A stretch of 64,000 bases of DNA from Lepas anatifera (GCA_034440635.1 JAOTON010000978.1:124001-188000), one strand, 5' to 3'. Counted from the first letter of the stretch, positions 44,022-55,786 are shown. Numbers and translations are program-made. The notes: a model not told the origin generated them from the letters alone.

Positions 44022-44164
44022 CCTCGGCGCCGGAACCGGACGCAGGAGACCTACAGGCGCGACAGTCGGAGTACACCGACTACTACGACTACTACTTCGA
44101 CTACCCCGAGTACAGGGAGTTCGAAGGCAAGTGCCTAAGGGAACGGGCTGTTTCTTTGCCTTGA
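44022..44164 (+). CDS. Chitin-binding gene, terminal Tyr/Asp-rich exon
   Basis: Acceptor CCCCTCGGTAG. In the phase left by the previous exon it reads SAPEPDAGDLQARQSEYTDY, then YDYYFDYPEYREFEGKCLRE and RAVSLP, with stop TGA at 44,162-44,164. The Y/D-rich tail is plausible for a cuticle protein: such tyrosines can take part in cross-linking (family knowledge, not shown here). Two AATAAA signals follow 55 and 120 bp downstream, which supports a terminal exon. Alternatives are a GC-type donor AAG|GCAAGT after 44,126 or GT after 44,130, the latter joining a short exon at 45,031 with a stop at 45,050-45,052. Confidence 0.7.
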
Positions 44165-44216
44165 TACAGTTTGGTGTATGCTATGAATTTTGGAAACATT
44201 CTACTGCAATGTGAAA

Positions 44217-44222
44217 AATAAA
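44217..44222 (+). promoter_or_regulatory. Candidate polyadenylation signal
   Basis: AATAAA 53 bp after the stop of the chitin-binding gene; a second AATAAA lies at 44,284-44,289. Confidence 0.5.
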
Positions 44223-44572
44223 GGAGATGCTGTTGCTCTATTTCTTCTAAAGCGATTATGCATTGTAGCATTTTTCACGTTGTAATAAAGTATCTTTCAT
44301 AAACTTGGGATGAAATTAGGCCTGTTTTAAAATACCGTTAGCAAGATAGCACCATCCCTCGAACTAGGAATGCCAAAACATGAATTGTCGCGGGCCAATG
44401 TAGGCATTCAGCCTGTGGTTTTGTATCTGCCTTTCCAGTACATAATTTGAAATGGTTCTGTTAAACGTATAATTTTTGTGTAGAAAATCCCTGTTTAAAA
44501 TATAATTAGGTTCGAATGCAGAGGATGGGGAGCTAAAGGCAATACTTTCCCCTCTTCTAGTAGCTTAGGCGT

Positions 44573-44824
44573 ATTTAGGATTGTCGAACGGGGGGAGGAG
44601 GGCACAAGGTTGAGAAGGGGCGCCACTGTTTGCGGCAAAACCTATCAGGTGAACGCCCAATCCTATCCGCCGATACTCGCAATCTTGGGGGGGATTGGGA
44701 AGCTATTTTTCGGGGGCGCCATTCACCTTTTCAAGGTTGCGACCTTTTTTGCCGTGACCATTTCTGGGAGCGCCGAGGGTCACTGGGGGGGAAGGTACCC
44801 CCGCCCCTGCGCCTGGATCCGCCC
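44573..44824. mobile_element. GGCGGATCC-family MITE
   Basis: It starts TTAGGCGTATTTAGGATTG and ends GCCTGGATCCGCCC. The interior shares GGGCGCCATTCACCTTTTCA, TGCCGTGACCATTTC and GCGCCGAGGGTCA with the copies at 62.95-63.57 kb. About 250 bp, non-coding. Confidence 0.6.
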
Positions 44825-45472
44825 CCGTCCAGTACAACTATTATACCCTCATGCTATGATTTCGTGTGGCCGGTACATCACAGAAACTGCCTTTTTCAAA
44901 CGTATGGAAATTTAATTCCTCTGCCCCAACATTAGTAGATATCTATGCTGTGGTATCTGATTTGTGGTGCTTTGATTAGAAATCGTTACATTTGTAGGCT
45001 GACTTTCTCGTGTCTGGCCCGTTGTTTCAGATCCGTGACCTGGAGGGAATAGCCAGCACCGGCAGCTGCAGCCGGATAGATCATCCATTTTAAGCTTTCA
45101 TCAAAACCTCTTCTTTGAAGGGGCGCAGTCGACGTGTTGTGGAATTTATTGACATGCCACCATATTTATATTATTTCCTGTCTTCAAGTGTCATGTTTGT
45201 GTGTCTGTCAGGTTATGTTGTGTGTGCCGCCGCTTGCGTGAGTTGGTTTTGATGAATTGAGGAGTGTATTCCAGTTCATCTGTTTTAGGTGGGAGACGGT
45301 GAGCATGTGTGCGGACTCCGTATTGGACGAGTGACGGCAATGTGAGTGGTGTGCTGCCGTGGCCGTCAGTGTGGTGAGATGTGAACCTCAGAAGCTGTCG
45401 GCTCGGCAGCGCTTAATGGCAGAAGTGAGGCAGTTGGAGAATCCCCGTGCTCCCAGAACCTCAGTTACCAAC

Positions 45473-45519
45473 ATGGACGAAGCTATAGTGCTAACAATAT
45501 TGTTCTGTTCTTTGGTCAG
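45473..45519 (+). CDS. Candidate first coding exon with signal peptide
   Basis: ATG in good context (ACCAACATGG) opens MDEAIVLTILFCSLV, a short secretory-signal-like segment, and the exon ends at GGTCAG|GTGTGT in phase 2. A signal peptide split by a phase-2 intron is common in arthropod secreted proteins. The GC-rich, ATG-containing sequence upstream (45,230-45,470) would be 5' UTR. The next exon was not identified, so the gene's identity is unknown. A fully open frame continues past the donor to 45,640 but lacks any domain. Confidence 0.4.
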
Positions 45520-45640
45520 GTGTGTGGAATCAAGGATTAAGAAGTGTGCCGCAGAATATTTCGTATTTCAACCCCGAGTTAGAGTAAGCAAGTATATTCT
45601 ACGTGATGTACATCATTGCATAATGTGGTCTTGGGCTTAA

Positions 45641-46289
45641 AAGTATTCATCATATAAATCACTTCTGCTCTGTGATCAATTGGATTCCTATTAAGTCCTA
45701 AATTGCAGAGTTTGAAGATTTGCTTGGAAATTTGGTCGGTTTGGTGCAGTGTGTGCTCAGTCTTCCTTATCGATGAAGTGAATTGACCAACTACAAATAG
45801 AGAGCGCTAGTTTTGATACCATTGTGTGAAGCTGGCAATTGAGTTGGATGTACAGCTATTTCTGTTTGTCCTCTCACCACAATACCGGAGTTCGGAAAAG
45901 GCCCGATGTTGTCAACGTAGTTAGGAAAGATCTGGGGGAACCAGACGACTAAACCCAATTAAGGACTGCATACATAATATGTCGTCAGTGATCGAGGGGA
46001 ATCTAATTTTCATACTTTTACTGACGGAGGAGGGAGGCGGTCTTTTTTCCTTACTGGCGAAGGAAGGAGGGGTCTTGCTTTTTCTGACGATTGCTAACGG
46101 AGGGGTGGGGGCAATATCGGCTGTCGCGAATTGTTTTATTGAGCGAAAACTGCGCCCCGGGCAGTTGAAGAGCGAGCACTTCAAAGTTTGGGGCCAAAAC
46201 ATACTAGAACGTGGTGTGGTACCGATATTAGTTTGATATAATAAGAATGTGCTAGAAATTACTTTAGGCCAAGCACTTTCATACATGTT
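45641..46289. other. No recognisable feature
   Basis: Ordinary sequence. A frame at 45,979-46,236 carries repeated GGAGG-coded Gly/Glu residues and no domain. Confidence 0.25.
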
Positions 46290-46448
46290 AACACGCGTTC
46301 CGCTGGGTCCCTGGCATGAACGCGCCCCGCGGGGAGAAGTGTTTTTCGCTCCCCCCGCCCTCCGTATCTTATTTCCCAGGAGAGCTAAAAATAATTACGG
46401 GCGGCGTTCGGAAGCGTTTGGCAAGACGAAGAGAAATTATACCGAAAA
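46290..46448 (+). mobile_element. Fragment of AGGTCA-rich repeat end
   Basis: TTAACACGCGTTCCGCTGG…CGCGCCCCGCGGGG followed by CGCCCTCCGTATCTTATTTCCC is the inverse of the terminus near 8,400-8,500. It is cut off by the TTAA-type MITE at 46,449. Confidence 0.5.
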
Positions 46449-46898
46449 AGGGAAATGTGGCACCTTCACAACGTGATTTTAACTGAGATAGCCAAGTTGT
46501 AAAGCAGGTCGGAAAACCCGGTACTCCATATTTCATTTGTCTTGGAACTCGATATTTCCGTAGAAAAAAGCTAAAACCTACCTGACACCAGCCCCCTCAG
46601 CCCCCCGTCGCCGGCGGCCATTGTTGTGAGCTACTGGTGTGACGACATATGCTGACGTCGCGATGAGCATCAGCCAATCGAAGCCCTTGAAGCGTTTCAA
46701 GTATGGTAGTGGTTGCCAGATCGTGACATAATCCACAGGCTGATATTTATTTATTTTTCTAGAGGAGTATTTTTAAAAGCCAAATATTGAGCTTATTGTA
46801 CATTTTTCAGGGAAATCGTGAGTGGTTTCATTATTTTTGACTAAAAGTACGCCTAATAACACTAAATTCCAGGATTCGACCAAGGTGCCACATCCCCT
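46449..46898. mobile_element. TTAA-type MITE, second copy
   Basis: Parallel to 18,906-19,348 along its whole length, with ends AGGGAAATGTGGCACCTT and AAGGTGCCACATCCCCT. The right TTAA (46,899-46,902) is kept; the left has decayed to AAAA. Confidence 0.85.
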
Positions 46899-46914
46899 TT
46901 AAGGTCAAGATTGT

Positions 46915-47094
46915 GGCAAGAATACACGGTTTGATGACCTTCAGCTTTATTTATCCATTTTTACTGAAAACAAGCCCTTTCTATTTTTACCATAGACTCA
47001 TAATGGGGTGACCAACAAATTGACCCCACCTTAGGTCAACAGTATCGAAATTCCGAGAGAGCAGATTTGTAGACCCTAATGACCTTATGATATG
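46915..47094 (-). mobile_element. Fragment of AGGTCA-rich repeat
   Basis: Reverse complement of about 7,780-7,950 (TAATGGGGTGACC, TTGACCCCACCTTAGGTCAAC, AGATTTGTAGACCCTAATG). The MITE at 46,449 has inserted next to or into it. Confidence 0.6.
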
Positions 47095-47351
47095 GTGAAA
47101 GACGGATCACTGCGGCCCCTGACTGATCACTGCCGCCCCCTGGGCCGATCATTGCCGCCCTCTGACTGAAAACTGCCGGCTCTTGGCTGATAACTGCCGC
47201 CCCTGGCTGATCACTGCCGCCCCTTAACTGATAATTTCCGCCCCGTGCTAACTACTGCCGCCCTCTGGCAGATGATTGCCACCCCTTGGCTGCTAACTGT
47301 CGCCCCTGGCTGACCACTACCGCCCCCTGGCTGATCACTACCGCCCCCTGG
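47095..47351 (+). repeat. ~22-bp tandem repeat CTGATCACTGCCGCCCCTGG
   Basis: About twelve units near GCTGATCACTGCCGCCCCTG, each 20-24 bp. A more diverged stretch of the same repeat resumes at about 47,690-48,110, split by a MITE. Confidence 0.8.
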
Positions 47352-47634
47352 ATGATGTCATGATCTGGCAACCACTACCATACTTGAAATGCTTCAAGGG
47401 GTTCCATTGGCTGATGCTCATTGTGACGTCAGCATATGTCGTCACACCAGCAGCTCACAACAATGGCCGCCCGGCGAGGGGTTGACGAAGGGTTGGTGTC
47501 AGGTAGGTTTTAGCTTTTTTCTACGGAAAAATCGAGTTCCAAGACAAATGATATATGGAGTACCGGGTTTTCCGACTTGCTTTACAACTTGGCTATCTCA
47601 GTTCAAATCACGTTATGAAGGTGCCACATTCCCT
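47352..47634 (-). mobile_element. TTAA-type MITE, truncated third copy
   Basis: Reverse orientation relative to the other copies (GATCTGGCAACCACTACCAT, ACCGGGTTTTCCGAC). It keeps one full end, AAGGTGCCACATTCCCT, with TTAA at 47,635-47,638; the other end is missing where the ~22-bp array begins. Confidence 0.8.
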
Positions 47635-47689
47635 TTAAGCGTCAGCCAGGGGTGAAATTTGTTATCTCTTTGGGGTGTGCGAGCACCCC

Positions 47690-48110
47690 TAATCACAATG
47701 TGAGCACCCCCAATACATGTGTCGCTCCCGGCTCAGCATTTCTGCCCTGATTCATGCCGCCTCCGTCTTACCACTGTAATCATGCCGCCCCCGGTTCATC
47801 ACTACCACCCTTGTTTATGCCGCCATGGCTCATCACTGACGCAACCTACCTATCACTGCCACCCTTATTCTTGCCAACCCTGACTTATCACTGCCGCTCT
47901 GATTGAAACAGCACCCTGCTCATCACTGCTGCCAGTGGCTCACCAGTGCTATCTCCAGCTTATCACTGCCACCCTGTTTCATGCTACCCCAGCTCATCAC
48001 TACCGCCTCGGCTAATGAATGCCGCCCCTGACTTATCACTTCTGCTCTAAGTCGTGCCGCCCTGGGCTCATGACTGCCGCCCCCAGCTCGGGGACGGCGG
48101 ATTCCATTTT
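47690..48110 (+). repeat. Diverged CTCATCACTGCCGCCC tandem repeat
   Basis: Degenerate units of about 20-24 bp (GGCTCATCACTGCCACCC and similar). It is a continuation of the array before the MITE. Non-coding. Confidence 0.65.
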
Positions 48111-48539
48111 CGGGCGGTTGTACAAGATTTTCGTGAGGGAGCGCCTTCCTTCTTAGGGGAAGGGGGCGCCACCATCCTCAGGGGGCACCTTTGGCTCCCT
48201 CAGGGCGCCCATTCAGGGGGGGCGCACATCATTCCCGTGTGTTGAGTCGATAAATTGGGTCTATTTGCTCTCCATGGGATGGCTTTGATGATGGGGGAGG
48301 GGGGCACGTGTCCCCCATCGGTGCCAGAGTACCATTTGATCGCTAGGCGGTATACTCCGTTTGGGCTGTGCCGCTCGAAATTTATTGCCCTACGCCGTCG
48401 AACCTAGATGCAATTAGATCACATTTAGCGATTAAAACTATTGTTTTACAATTTAGTACCTTTTTTATCTAGGGCATTCTGTCGCCTTTCCAAGCACCCT
48501 GGGAGAGTATGGGTACGTAATCCGGGACCAGCCAATGCC

Positions 48540-49830
48540 TCATCGTCGCCAATAATCGTACCAGCGGAGCTAATCTGATGCCCCTTGAGCTCATCTGGTG
48601 CCCAGTGAGCTGGTCTTGGCTACTTGAGCTGATCACGTGCCCTCTAAGCTGATCTGGTGCCCGTTGAGTCAATCTGGTGCCCCTTGAGGAAATAATTGTG
48701 CCTCTTGAACCTAGTTTATGCTCTCTGAGATAGTCTGATGCCTCTGCGCTCGCCTGGGGCCCTATTAGCTGTTTTAGTGCCCCTTGAGCTGATCTGAGCC
48801 CCCTGACCTGATCACATGCTTTGCAGAGTTGATCTACTTCCCCTGAGCCAATATGGAGCCTCTTGAGCTTATCAGGTGTCCCCTGAGCTGGTTATCGATG
48901 TCTCCTAAGATGATCTGGTGACCCCTGAACTGGTCTGGTGCACCCTGAGCTGATCTTGTGTTCTTTGAGCTGATCTATACCTATGCTTTGGTCTGGGGGC
49001 TAGGAGCTGATCTAGACCCCCGGGCTGATCAATCTAGTTCCCCCTGAGCAGATATGTTTCCCCTGAGCTAAGCTAATGCCGCCTGAGTCGATCTGATGCC
49101 TCCTGAGCCAACATTTTGCCTCTTGAGCCCATAACATGCCCTCTGAGCTCGTCTAGTGCCCCCTGAGCTAGTTTGGTGCCCCTTGAGCCAATCTAGTACC
49201 TTTTAAGCTGATCTTGGCCTCCTGAGTTGATTAAGTAATTTTTCCTCAGCAGCTCTCGGGCCTTGGGCTGAGTTGTGCCCACTGAGGCTGATGAAGACCC
49301 CTGCGCTGATATGGGGCTCCTGGGCTGATTAAAGACCTCCTGACTTGATCTAGTACCTCCAAGTTGATCTGTTCCCCGAGCTGATCGGGGACCCCTGAGC
49401 TGATCCCTTGCCCTCTCTCTGAGCTGATATGGTGCTCACTGAGCTGATCTAGACCCCTGCTCTGGCTTGGGGACTAGGAGCTTATCTGGGCCCCCCCGAG
49501 CTGATCGATCCCTGAACAGGTATATTGCCCCTGAGCTAAACTAATGCCCCCAGAGTTGATCTGGTGCCTCAATGTGTCATCATTGTGCCTCCTGAGCCCA
49601 TCTGATGCTCTCTGAGCTAGTATGGTGCCCCCTGAGCTAATATGGTGCAAGGCCCTATGAGCCTGTCTGCGGCCCATTGAGATAGTCTGATGACCCCCCT
49701 ATCTTTGGGGCCACTGAGCTAGTCTTTCCGGGCCAAGCATAGCTGCTCTGGGGACGGAGGGGGCCCCAGAGCTCTGATCTACACCAGGGGCCCCATGAGC
49801 TGGTCTTAAATAGACAGAGAATAAGCACAC
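48540..49830 (+). repeat. Decayed TGAGCTGATCTGGTGCCCC tandem array
   Basis: Some 40 imperfect units of about 30 bp with core CCCCTGAGCTGATCTGGTGC. A longer module (TCTGGGGGCTAGGAGC, CCCCTGAGCTAA.CTAATGCC) recurs at about 48,990 and 49,470, so the higher-order unit is near 480 bp. Related in style and strand to the arrays at 19.4 and 34.5 kb. Non-coding. Confidence 0.7.
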
Positions 49831-50103
49831 AAGGACAACTCCCATCACCTCGGGAGCAACGGGGCTAGTCTAATCCCAGGGGGCGCAACTGGGGGAATGC
49901 GGGGCAGCTGCTCTGGAGGACTCTGATCCACACTAGGGGGCCCCTGGTCTGGAATAGATGGGGAATAAGGACACAGTGCAAGCTCCCCTTGTAAAATGGA
50001 GCTAACGAAGAATGAGGCGTCATCGCTAAAACGACTTGTGATGCCTAGGCTCCCCAGGTTAAATAAATTGCTTATTATATTGGTGGATTCTGGGGAGGAG
50101 TGA

Positions 50104-51130
50104 TAACCCTCGCCCCACCGGGGGGCCATCGATGGCCCCCCTAAGGTTTTTCCGGGATAGCAAAAAAACGACGAGGCGCAGCACCGCGGTTGAGGGCTCT
50201 ACCTCTCACTGCATCATTTTCCCATCATCTCTGAAATTTTTTACCCCGGGTCACCCAAGGTCAGGTCACCAGACGAGGTCAACCAAGGTCACCTCACTTC
50301 ACCTTTAGAGCTCTGTAAGAGCTACATTTCAAAGTCGATCGATTTGAAACTTCCTACACTTCATAACCTCTCCAGGGTCTACAAGGTGTATATCCGGGAT
50401 TTTTCGATTTCGTGCCCTGAGGTCAGGTCACGAGGCGACCTCTCCCATTGGAAAAGCATGGGGAAAAGTTGTTTCATGATATAAAAGCCACAAAAATGAT
50501 TGCAAATACTCAGACTGCTCAGAACAACGTTTTTGGACACTCTTTCACGGATCCCAGGGGTCATATTTGCCCTTTGACTTTTCCAAGGTCATCCAAGGTC
50601 ACCAGAGGTCAAAAACAGTATTTTAACAATAACTTTTGACCTAATTGAGCTAGAGCGGTGAAACAAACACCATCGTGTTTGTCTTCACACTGGCTTTCAT
50701 TTGATATACGGCAAGGTCACTTTTTGACCTTTCGTGACCTCAGGTCATATTAGGTCACGAGGTGACCTCTGGCGGTCAAACCACTGGCGGGAGGTCTTTA
50801 CGTTCCACATAGCGGAAAAAGTACTGGCAATTTGCTATCAAATGTACTTTACCAGGCCTCAATAGCTCTAATGACATAAGAGTTATGCCCAGTTTGCTTA
50901 ATCATTGCATATTTGAGTGAAAATAGCCGATCTTGACCTAATTTGACCTCTGGAGGTCAAACCATTGACCTGAGCACTAAAACATGCGAAGTAATTTCTT
51001 ACTGAATTCACGCGAGCTTTCTATTGCACTTTGCAGATTTGCGCTAACGCCCATATTTTCGGAGTTGGGGGGGCCATCGATGGCCCCCGGTGGGGGCGAA
51101 GGTGGCGCCGGACCCCCGGTGGGGCGCGGG
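50104..51130 (+). mobile_element. AGGTCA-rich repeat, best-preserved copy with inverted ends
   Basis: Bounded by CGCCCCACCGGGGGGCCATC with CGATGGCCCCC on the left and the inverse GGGGGGCCATCGATGGCCCC with CGGTGGGGGCG on the right, about 30 bp of terminal inverted repeat around ~1.0 kb. By eye about 20 AGGTCA or TGACCT hexamers lie in 50,265-50,975, in direct and inverted pairs of varied spacing. No protein. It appears to be the complete form of the family seen at 4.1, 7.8, 14.3 and 46.3 kb. Confidence 0.7.
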
Positions 51131-52239
51131 ATAAAAGGCATATGCCCCTGAGCTCAGAGCAGTCCCCTGAAACAGGATTTCTACTAATTAATTTAAATGA
51201 ATGAAGAAGTAGTTTTTCACCATTTTCAGCCCTGCCACATCATTCCCATCCAAACTACCAGCCTGTTTACTTTTTCTTAACTCCAACTGGGGACCGATCC
51301 TTGAAAATATGGAACTCTTAAACGCGTTAAAAAGGCATATCCCAAATTATTCCGGCAACCAAAATTGTATTCGTCTAATGTCACTATTCCACACCTCCTC
51401 CCACGGCCCTTGTGGGAGCCGCGGAACTTAATCTGCGTTCAACCAGGGCTCACTTGTCACGACAAAACCAGTGGACATGACAAATGAATTTTCGACTCCA
51501 ATATGTCTTATCTTGCACATAGTGACAGAAATCTCAGGCTCCGCTGATTTTCTGATGTCAAGTACTTGCATGAGTCAGCTGATTTGTTCTTAAATCTATC
51601 TAAAAAAAGTCGTGTTTTGGCTATTTTCATGAGATTTCGGTGACACTTTTCTTTCTTTCTGGTTATATTTCAGTTTTCCTTATCCGTCAATGCTTGATTT
51701 GCATTTTTCTTGTACCAAAGGTACCCACAAGTTGATATCAACTATTTTTTAGGTTACGTTAAAAGTGCCCTTTCTCTCCCGGGGTGCCCCTCAAAGGTGG
51801 TGTGCCCCCTCATACCAACGCTCTGGCCGCGCCCCTGATCATGGAAAGATTTAAGGCTCAGATTGGATTATTTTAAGGCGTGTATGTAGCTTTGGGATGT
51901 CGCCTAAAAAGCAAACACGTTTGGCAAAAGCTGTAGAATACCTGCCCAACATTAAAATAGAATGTTCCCTGTGCTATAAAAGGCACACAAAAAAAACTAT
52001 GAATAACTGATTTGGTGCAATGAAAAGGTGCCATCTCCCAACGCTGCCGCCCCTATGGGCTCCCCCACCGGCTGAGCACCCCAAAGATTTTGGGAAAATT
52101 ACACCCCTGTTGTCGAGCCCCTGGCGCTGTCGTCATACCGTCTGGGGACGTTTTCCAGGAAGCAAGCGTTATAAATGCTGGCTGGGCCATTGTTCCGTAT
52201 TTTCACGTGTGTCCTTATCGTCCCCTCGATCACTATCAG
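51131..52239. other. No recognisable feature
   Basis: Ordinary sequence with short C-rich relics (51,400, 51,780). No domain-bearing frame. Confidence 0.3.
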
Positions 52240-52357
52240 CTGACCAAACCACGAAAATTGTCACCCTTCCACCTGCCGCCTACGCTGACGAGCCCGTTCT
52301 GTGTCAGAGGCTGTCGCGGGCCCCAGCGGGCCGCGACACGGGCCGCCACTACCAGAC
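52240..52357 (+). CDS. Candidate exon, possible secreted/cuticle gene
   Basis: A pyrimidine-rich acceptor (CCTCGATCACTATCAG) and donor CAGAC|GTGAGT bracket 118 bp. The frame that hits TGA right after the donor reads TLPPAAYADEPVLCQRLSRA, then PAGRDTGRHYQT. The C…G.HYQ. ending is reminiscent of the start of a chitin-binding domain, but only one cysteine is present and no partner exon follows in view. A second frame is also open (…TSPFCVRGCRGPQRA). Function unknown. Confidence 0.3.
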
Positions 52358-55300
52358 GTGAGTGGAAAAGCGCGAACATCATCTCAATAACTTTCGCTTT
52401 ACGCAAAAAATTGAGAAGGTATCTACTTTCTGTTTGTCGGAAATGATGCAGAATTGACATAGGAACAGCTACCCCGAGCATTATCATCGGGACGGTTAGT
52501 TGGATGTAGATATTCGCACTGAAACGGCGAGAGGAGGAAAAACAGCACCGCTGGCAGGGCGCGGGTTATTTTCTTATTTCCTGAGCTAGAACCACCTAGA
52601 ACCACATGGAACTCGACGGAGCCTCCTCTAAAAGATGTTGTTCTGGCCCTAATTTAAAGGTTTTCTACTTTTACTTCTTCGAGGTATCTGGTAATATGCG
52701 TGTTCCTTTGCCAGTTTACATGCACTCCCCACGATGACTGCCTGTTGCTTTTTTATTATTATTATTAGCGTGTGCGTGGTGTTGATTATCCGTGTTATCC
52801 GTGTGGATGGGGTGTTGTTTCTGACTGGTGGAAGTTAGTACCTTTTACTGAGAACTGGAGAAGGTAAATTCATTTTCCTGAGAAATTTATTCAAGAAGAC
52901 GAAACGGTCAGGCACTGAACATTCACCGGACGGAGGTAAGGCAGGCAACTCACATTCGATGAGATAGTAAGCTGAAGAGGGCGCCCGTTGCTGTGCTTTA
53001 TTTGCATTACACGTTGATATTTAAGTTTGCACGCAATTGTCAAACTGCTCATTTGTTTTTGTGTTTCAAGTGCCTGAGACAAGCTCATCAAGGGCTTAAG
53101 TGAGAACTTGTTAATTTACAGAATAAGGTGAGTAATCACTGACAACTAAGAAAATTGTCTCACTTGAATGATTAAAGCATGCCCTACAAAATTTCAAACA
53201 TTTTTTCTGCTGACCTACCGTTTCCAAAATATTCAATAGTATTGCTTCCACAAGGCACACCACACAATACTGCGGACCAAGCGCGAATAACTGCTGAAAA
53301 TGTGTCACAATCGTAGTACGAGCAGCATTTTGGAGTGTTTTATCCCTCTTATTCTGACATGGTATCTGGCATCTTTAATAAACAGTAGCGTTGCTGTGCT
53401 GTGAAGTGTTGGTTGTGTGCGACATTTCTGTGGTAGTGTTGTGGTAATATAAGAGGGAAATTTGATGGGAGAAAATTATTTGAGGAAGCAATTGTTGCTA
53501 AATTAGTTTTCAGCACATAAGATTGTGTCTTAAAATGGCAGTTAGAATGTGGTACGCAATTGCTCACTGTATTCTGTAATTAAACCAAACTTGTTTCCAC
53601 ACCTACCATCACGCTGTTGTGCTGCTAGACAAAGGAATGAGGAGAGATTAAATTCTGCTTCCATGAAAAACTATGCTATATATTGTATGATTTTGCTTGA
53701 TATTTTGGATGTAAACCTGGTGAATGACAGTGTCAGGAAAGGTTCTGGATTTGGGGGTGCACAGGCACACCAGGGCCTTTTCAATCCACTCACCTCCAGT
53801 CGATGATTTAGGGCTAGTGTTATGATAAGTAGGAGCTCAGTGTCACAGTGTCTGCCTAGTTCTACCCCCAATGAGCAATGCTGTGATTTTCCCAGATTTA
53901 ATTTTATCCATTTCTGAGTGGAGAATCTGGATGCAGGGCCATGCCCAGAAATAACTTTTGCAGGGGAGATGGACATCAACATTTCTGGTCTCAATACAAT
54001 CTTAATGATTCCAGAATCAATCTTTTTTTGGAGATGCGATCTATACTTTCACAATTCCTACTATCTGACATTTGAGTGAGAGGAAATATGGAACATATTT
54101 AGGTAACAGGAATCAACCAGTCTGCAAAGTATGGCAGCAGGCCAGACGAGTCGCACCAGCCATCTAAAATTCTCGCACCACCAGCCTCAAAAAATTCTGC
54201 CACATACCAGGGAGAAAATGCACCCATTCCTGCCAACACGATGCAATGCTACCTCTATCATTAGTCGATTAGTTAAAGACTTTTTATATGGCCCCCTCCT
54301 GTGTCTTAATAACCATTCAACTATTAATTGTTTAGTTTAAGTGTCACCTTCATTGCACCAGTCTCACAAATTTGTACCAGGTTGAAAACATTCTCACCAG
54401 GTTGATAAAATTCGCACCACTTGGTCCTGTCTCCAAGGGCACTTGCACCAACGAGATCTCGTTGAAAATGCCTTACTTTGCACACTGGGGAATCAATGAA
54501 CATCATCCAATTGTTGATTTTCAATCTATATTTATAGCACATTTGGTGATAATATGTCAAGTCGTTCTCCGGTGCAATTTTTATACTTAGCCTTGAGTCT
54601 TGTGCATCATCCCATACACAATTGATACACAAACCATCATTGAGAGCACATATTGGAAAGTTCCATCCCTCCCCCATCTCTAGAATCAATCCTACAGCTC
54701 ACAGCATTTCAACTTCTGGGTTTTCCTGTTGGGTATGGTTTGACAGGTACCATTGCCAAAGCAGCTCATTTATGTTCCCCAGTCTGCAAAGCATGGCATG
54801 CTTAACATGAGTGCAAATGATGCAAATTTTGTAGAGAACTGAATGGTTACTACTCCAAGTAAGGTGGTCTGCTGCAAGTTACTAGACACCAAACATGCAC
54901 AGAACTCTGAGGGAAGAGAAAGTGAAATCAGCTACAAAATAACTTACCCTGGTTGAAAATGCCATATGTGGTTCAACCTTGCATGTTTTGGTATAAGGTC
55001 ATTCTATGCTGGAAAAATATTTAAGGCAAATGTGGGTGATAGTTAAACATTTTTTTTAACAGTTTATATAAATTAAAAGTCTGCTTTGATAGACAATAAA
55101 TGTTTTTTTTCAATGTGTTTTTTTGTTATATATGTTAGATGTTATGACGATGATCACAGATTGAAAGACAATGTTGATGTGCCAAATATGGGGGATGGGG
55201 CAGGAAGGCTTGAATATGGAACAGCTTGTAAAATATACTGAAGCTTGAGTGCTTTAGGGATCGATCAGACTTCTCCATTTTTAGGTAGGGATCAGTGCAT

Positions 55301-55778
55301 TTTTCCTGGTTTGGTGCTATGTTAGGTGGCAGGTGGTGCAAATTAGTGCCATAATGCTATATGGCCAGTGTTATTTGTCAGGCCTGTGCCATGCTTTTCA
55401 AACTGGTGTATTCCTGGCTGTTCAGTTACCACTCAAATGGGCCAAGGTGACCAAACACCCCACAAAAGGTATGGGTAATTGGAGGTGGATAACTAAGTGT
55501 GGTTAAGATAAGAGTAAGATTGTGGTTACAACTAAGTGAGGGAAAGTGTGAGCAGTAAAGCCAGGCCCCTGCTGCCCAGCTACTGGGTTCCCACAAAATT
55601 ATAATGAATTTATCTATTTAGATGTTATTTTGTATGAGTCTATCTTCCTGCACAAATAATACCAAGTTTGGTATTATTGTGATTTACCACTGATGATTGA
55701 GATTTTTCGCAGGTCTTGAAAGCCACATTTGTTGGGTATCTAAAAAATATGAGGACCACTGGTCATTACAAAGACCCA
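52358..55778. other. No recognisable gene
   Basis: AT-richer sequence, smoother in composition than the rest. Several frames of 60-120 codons (for example minus 54,324-54,689) show no family signature. TCTGCAAAG.ATGGCA at 54,122 and 54,783 is a short dispersed repeat. Nothing else was seen. Confidence 0.3.
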
Positions 55779-55786
55779 CTTCGAAA

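Noticed and set aside
42696..44076. Long His/Thr/Gly- or Trp/Val-rich frames over the 51-bp array
   Set aside because: Artefacts of a repeat whose unit is 17 codons; the array lies inside an intron of the chitin-binding gene.
47095..48110. Short regularly spaced repeats resembling a CRISPR array
   Set aside because: Repeats are directly abutting and degenerate, without unique spacers, in a eukaryotic genome.
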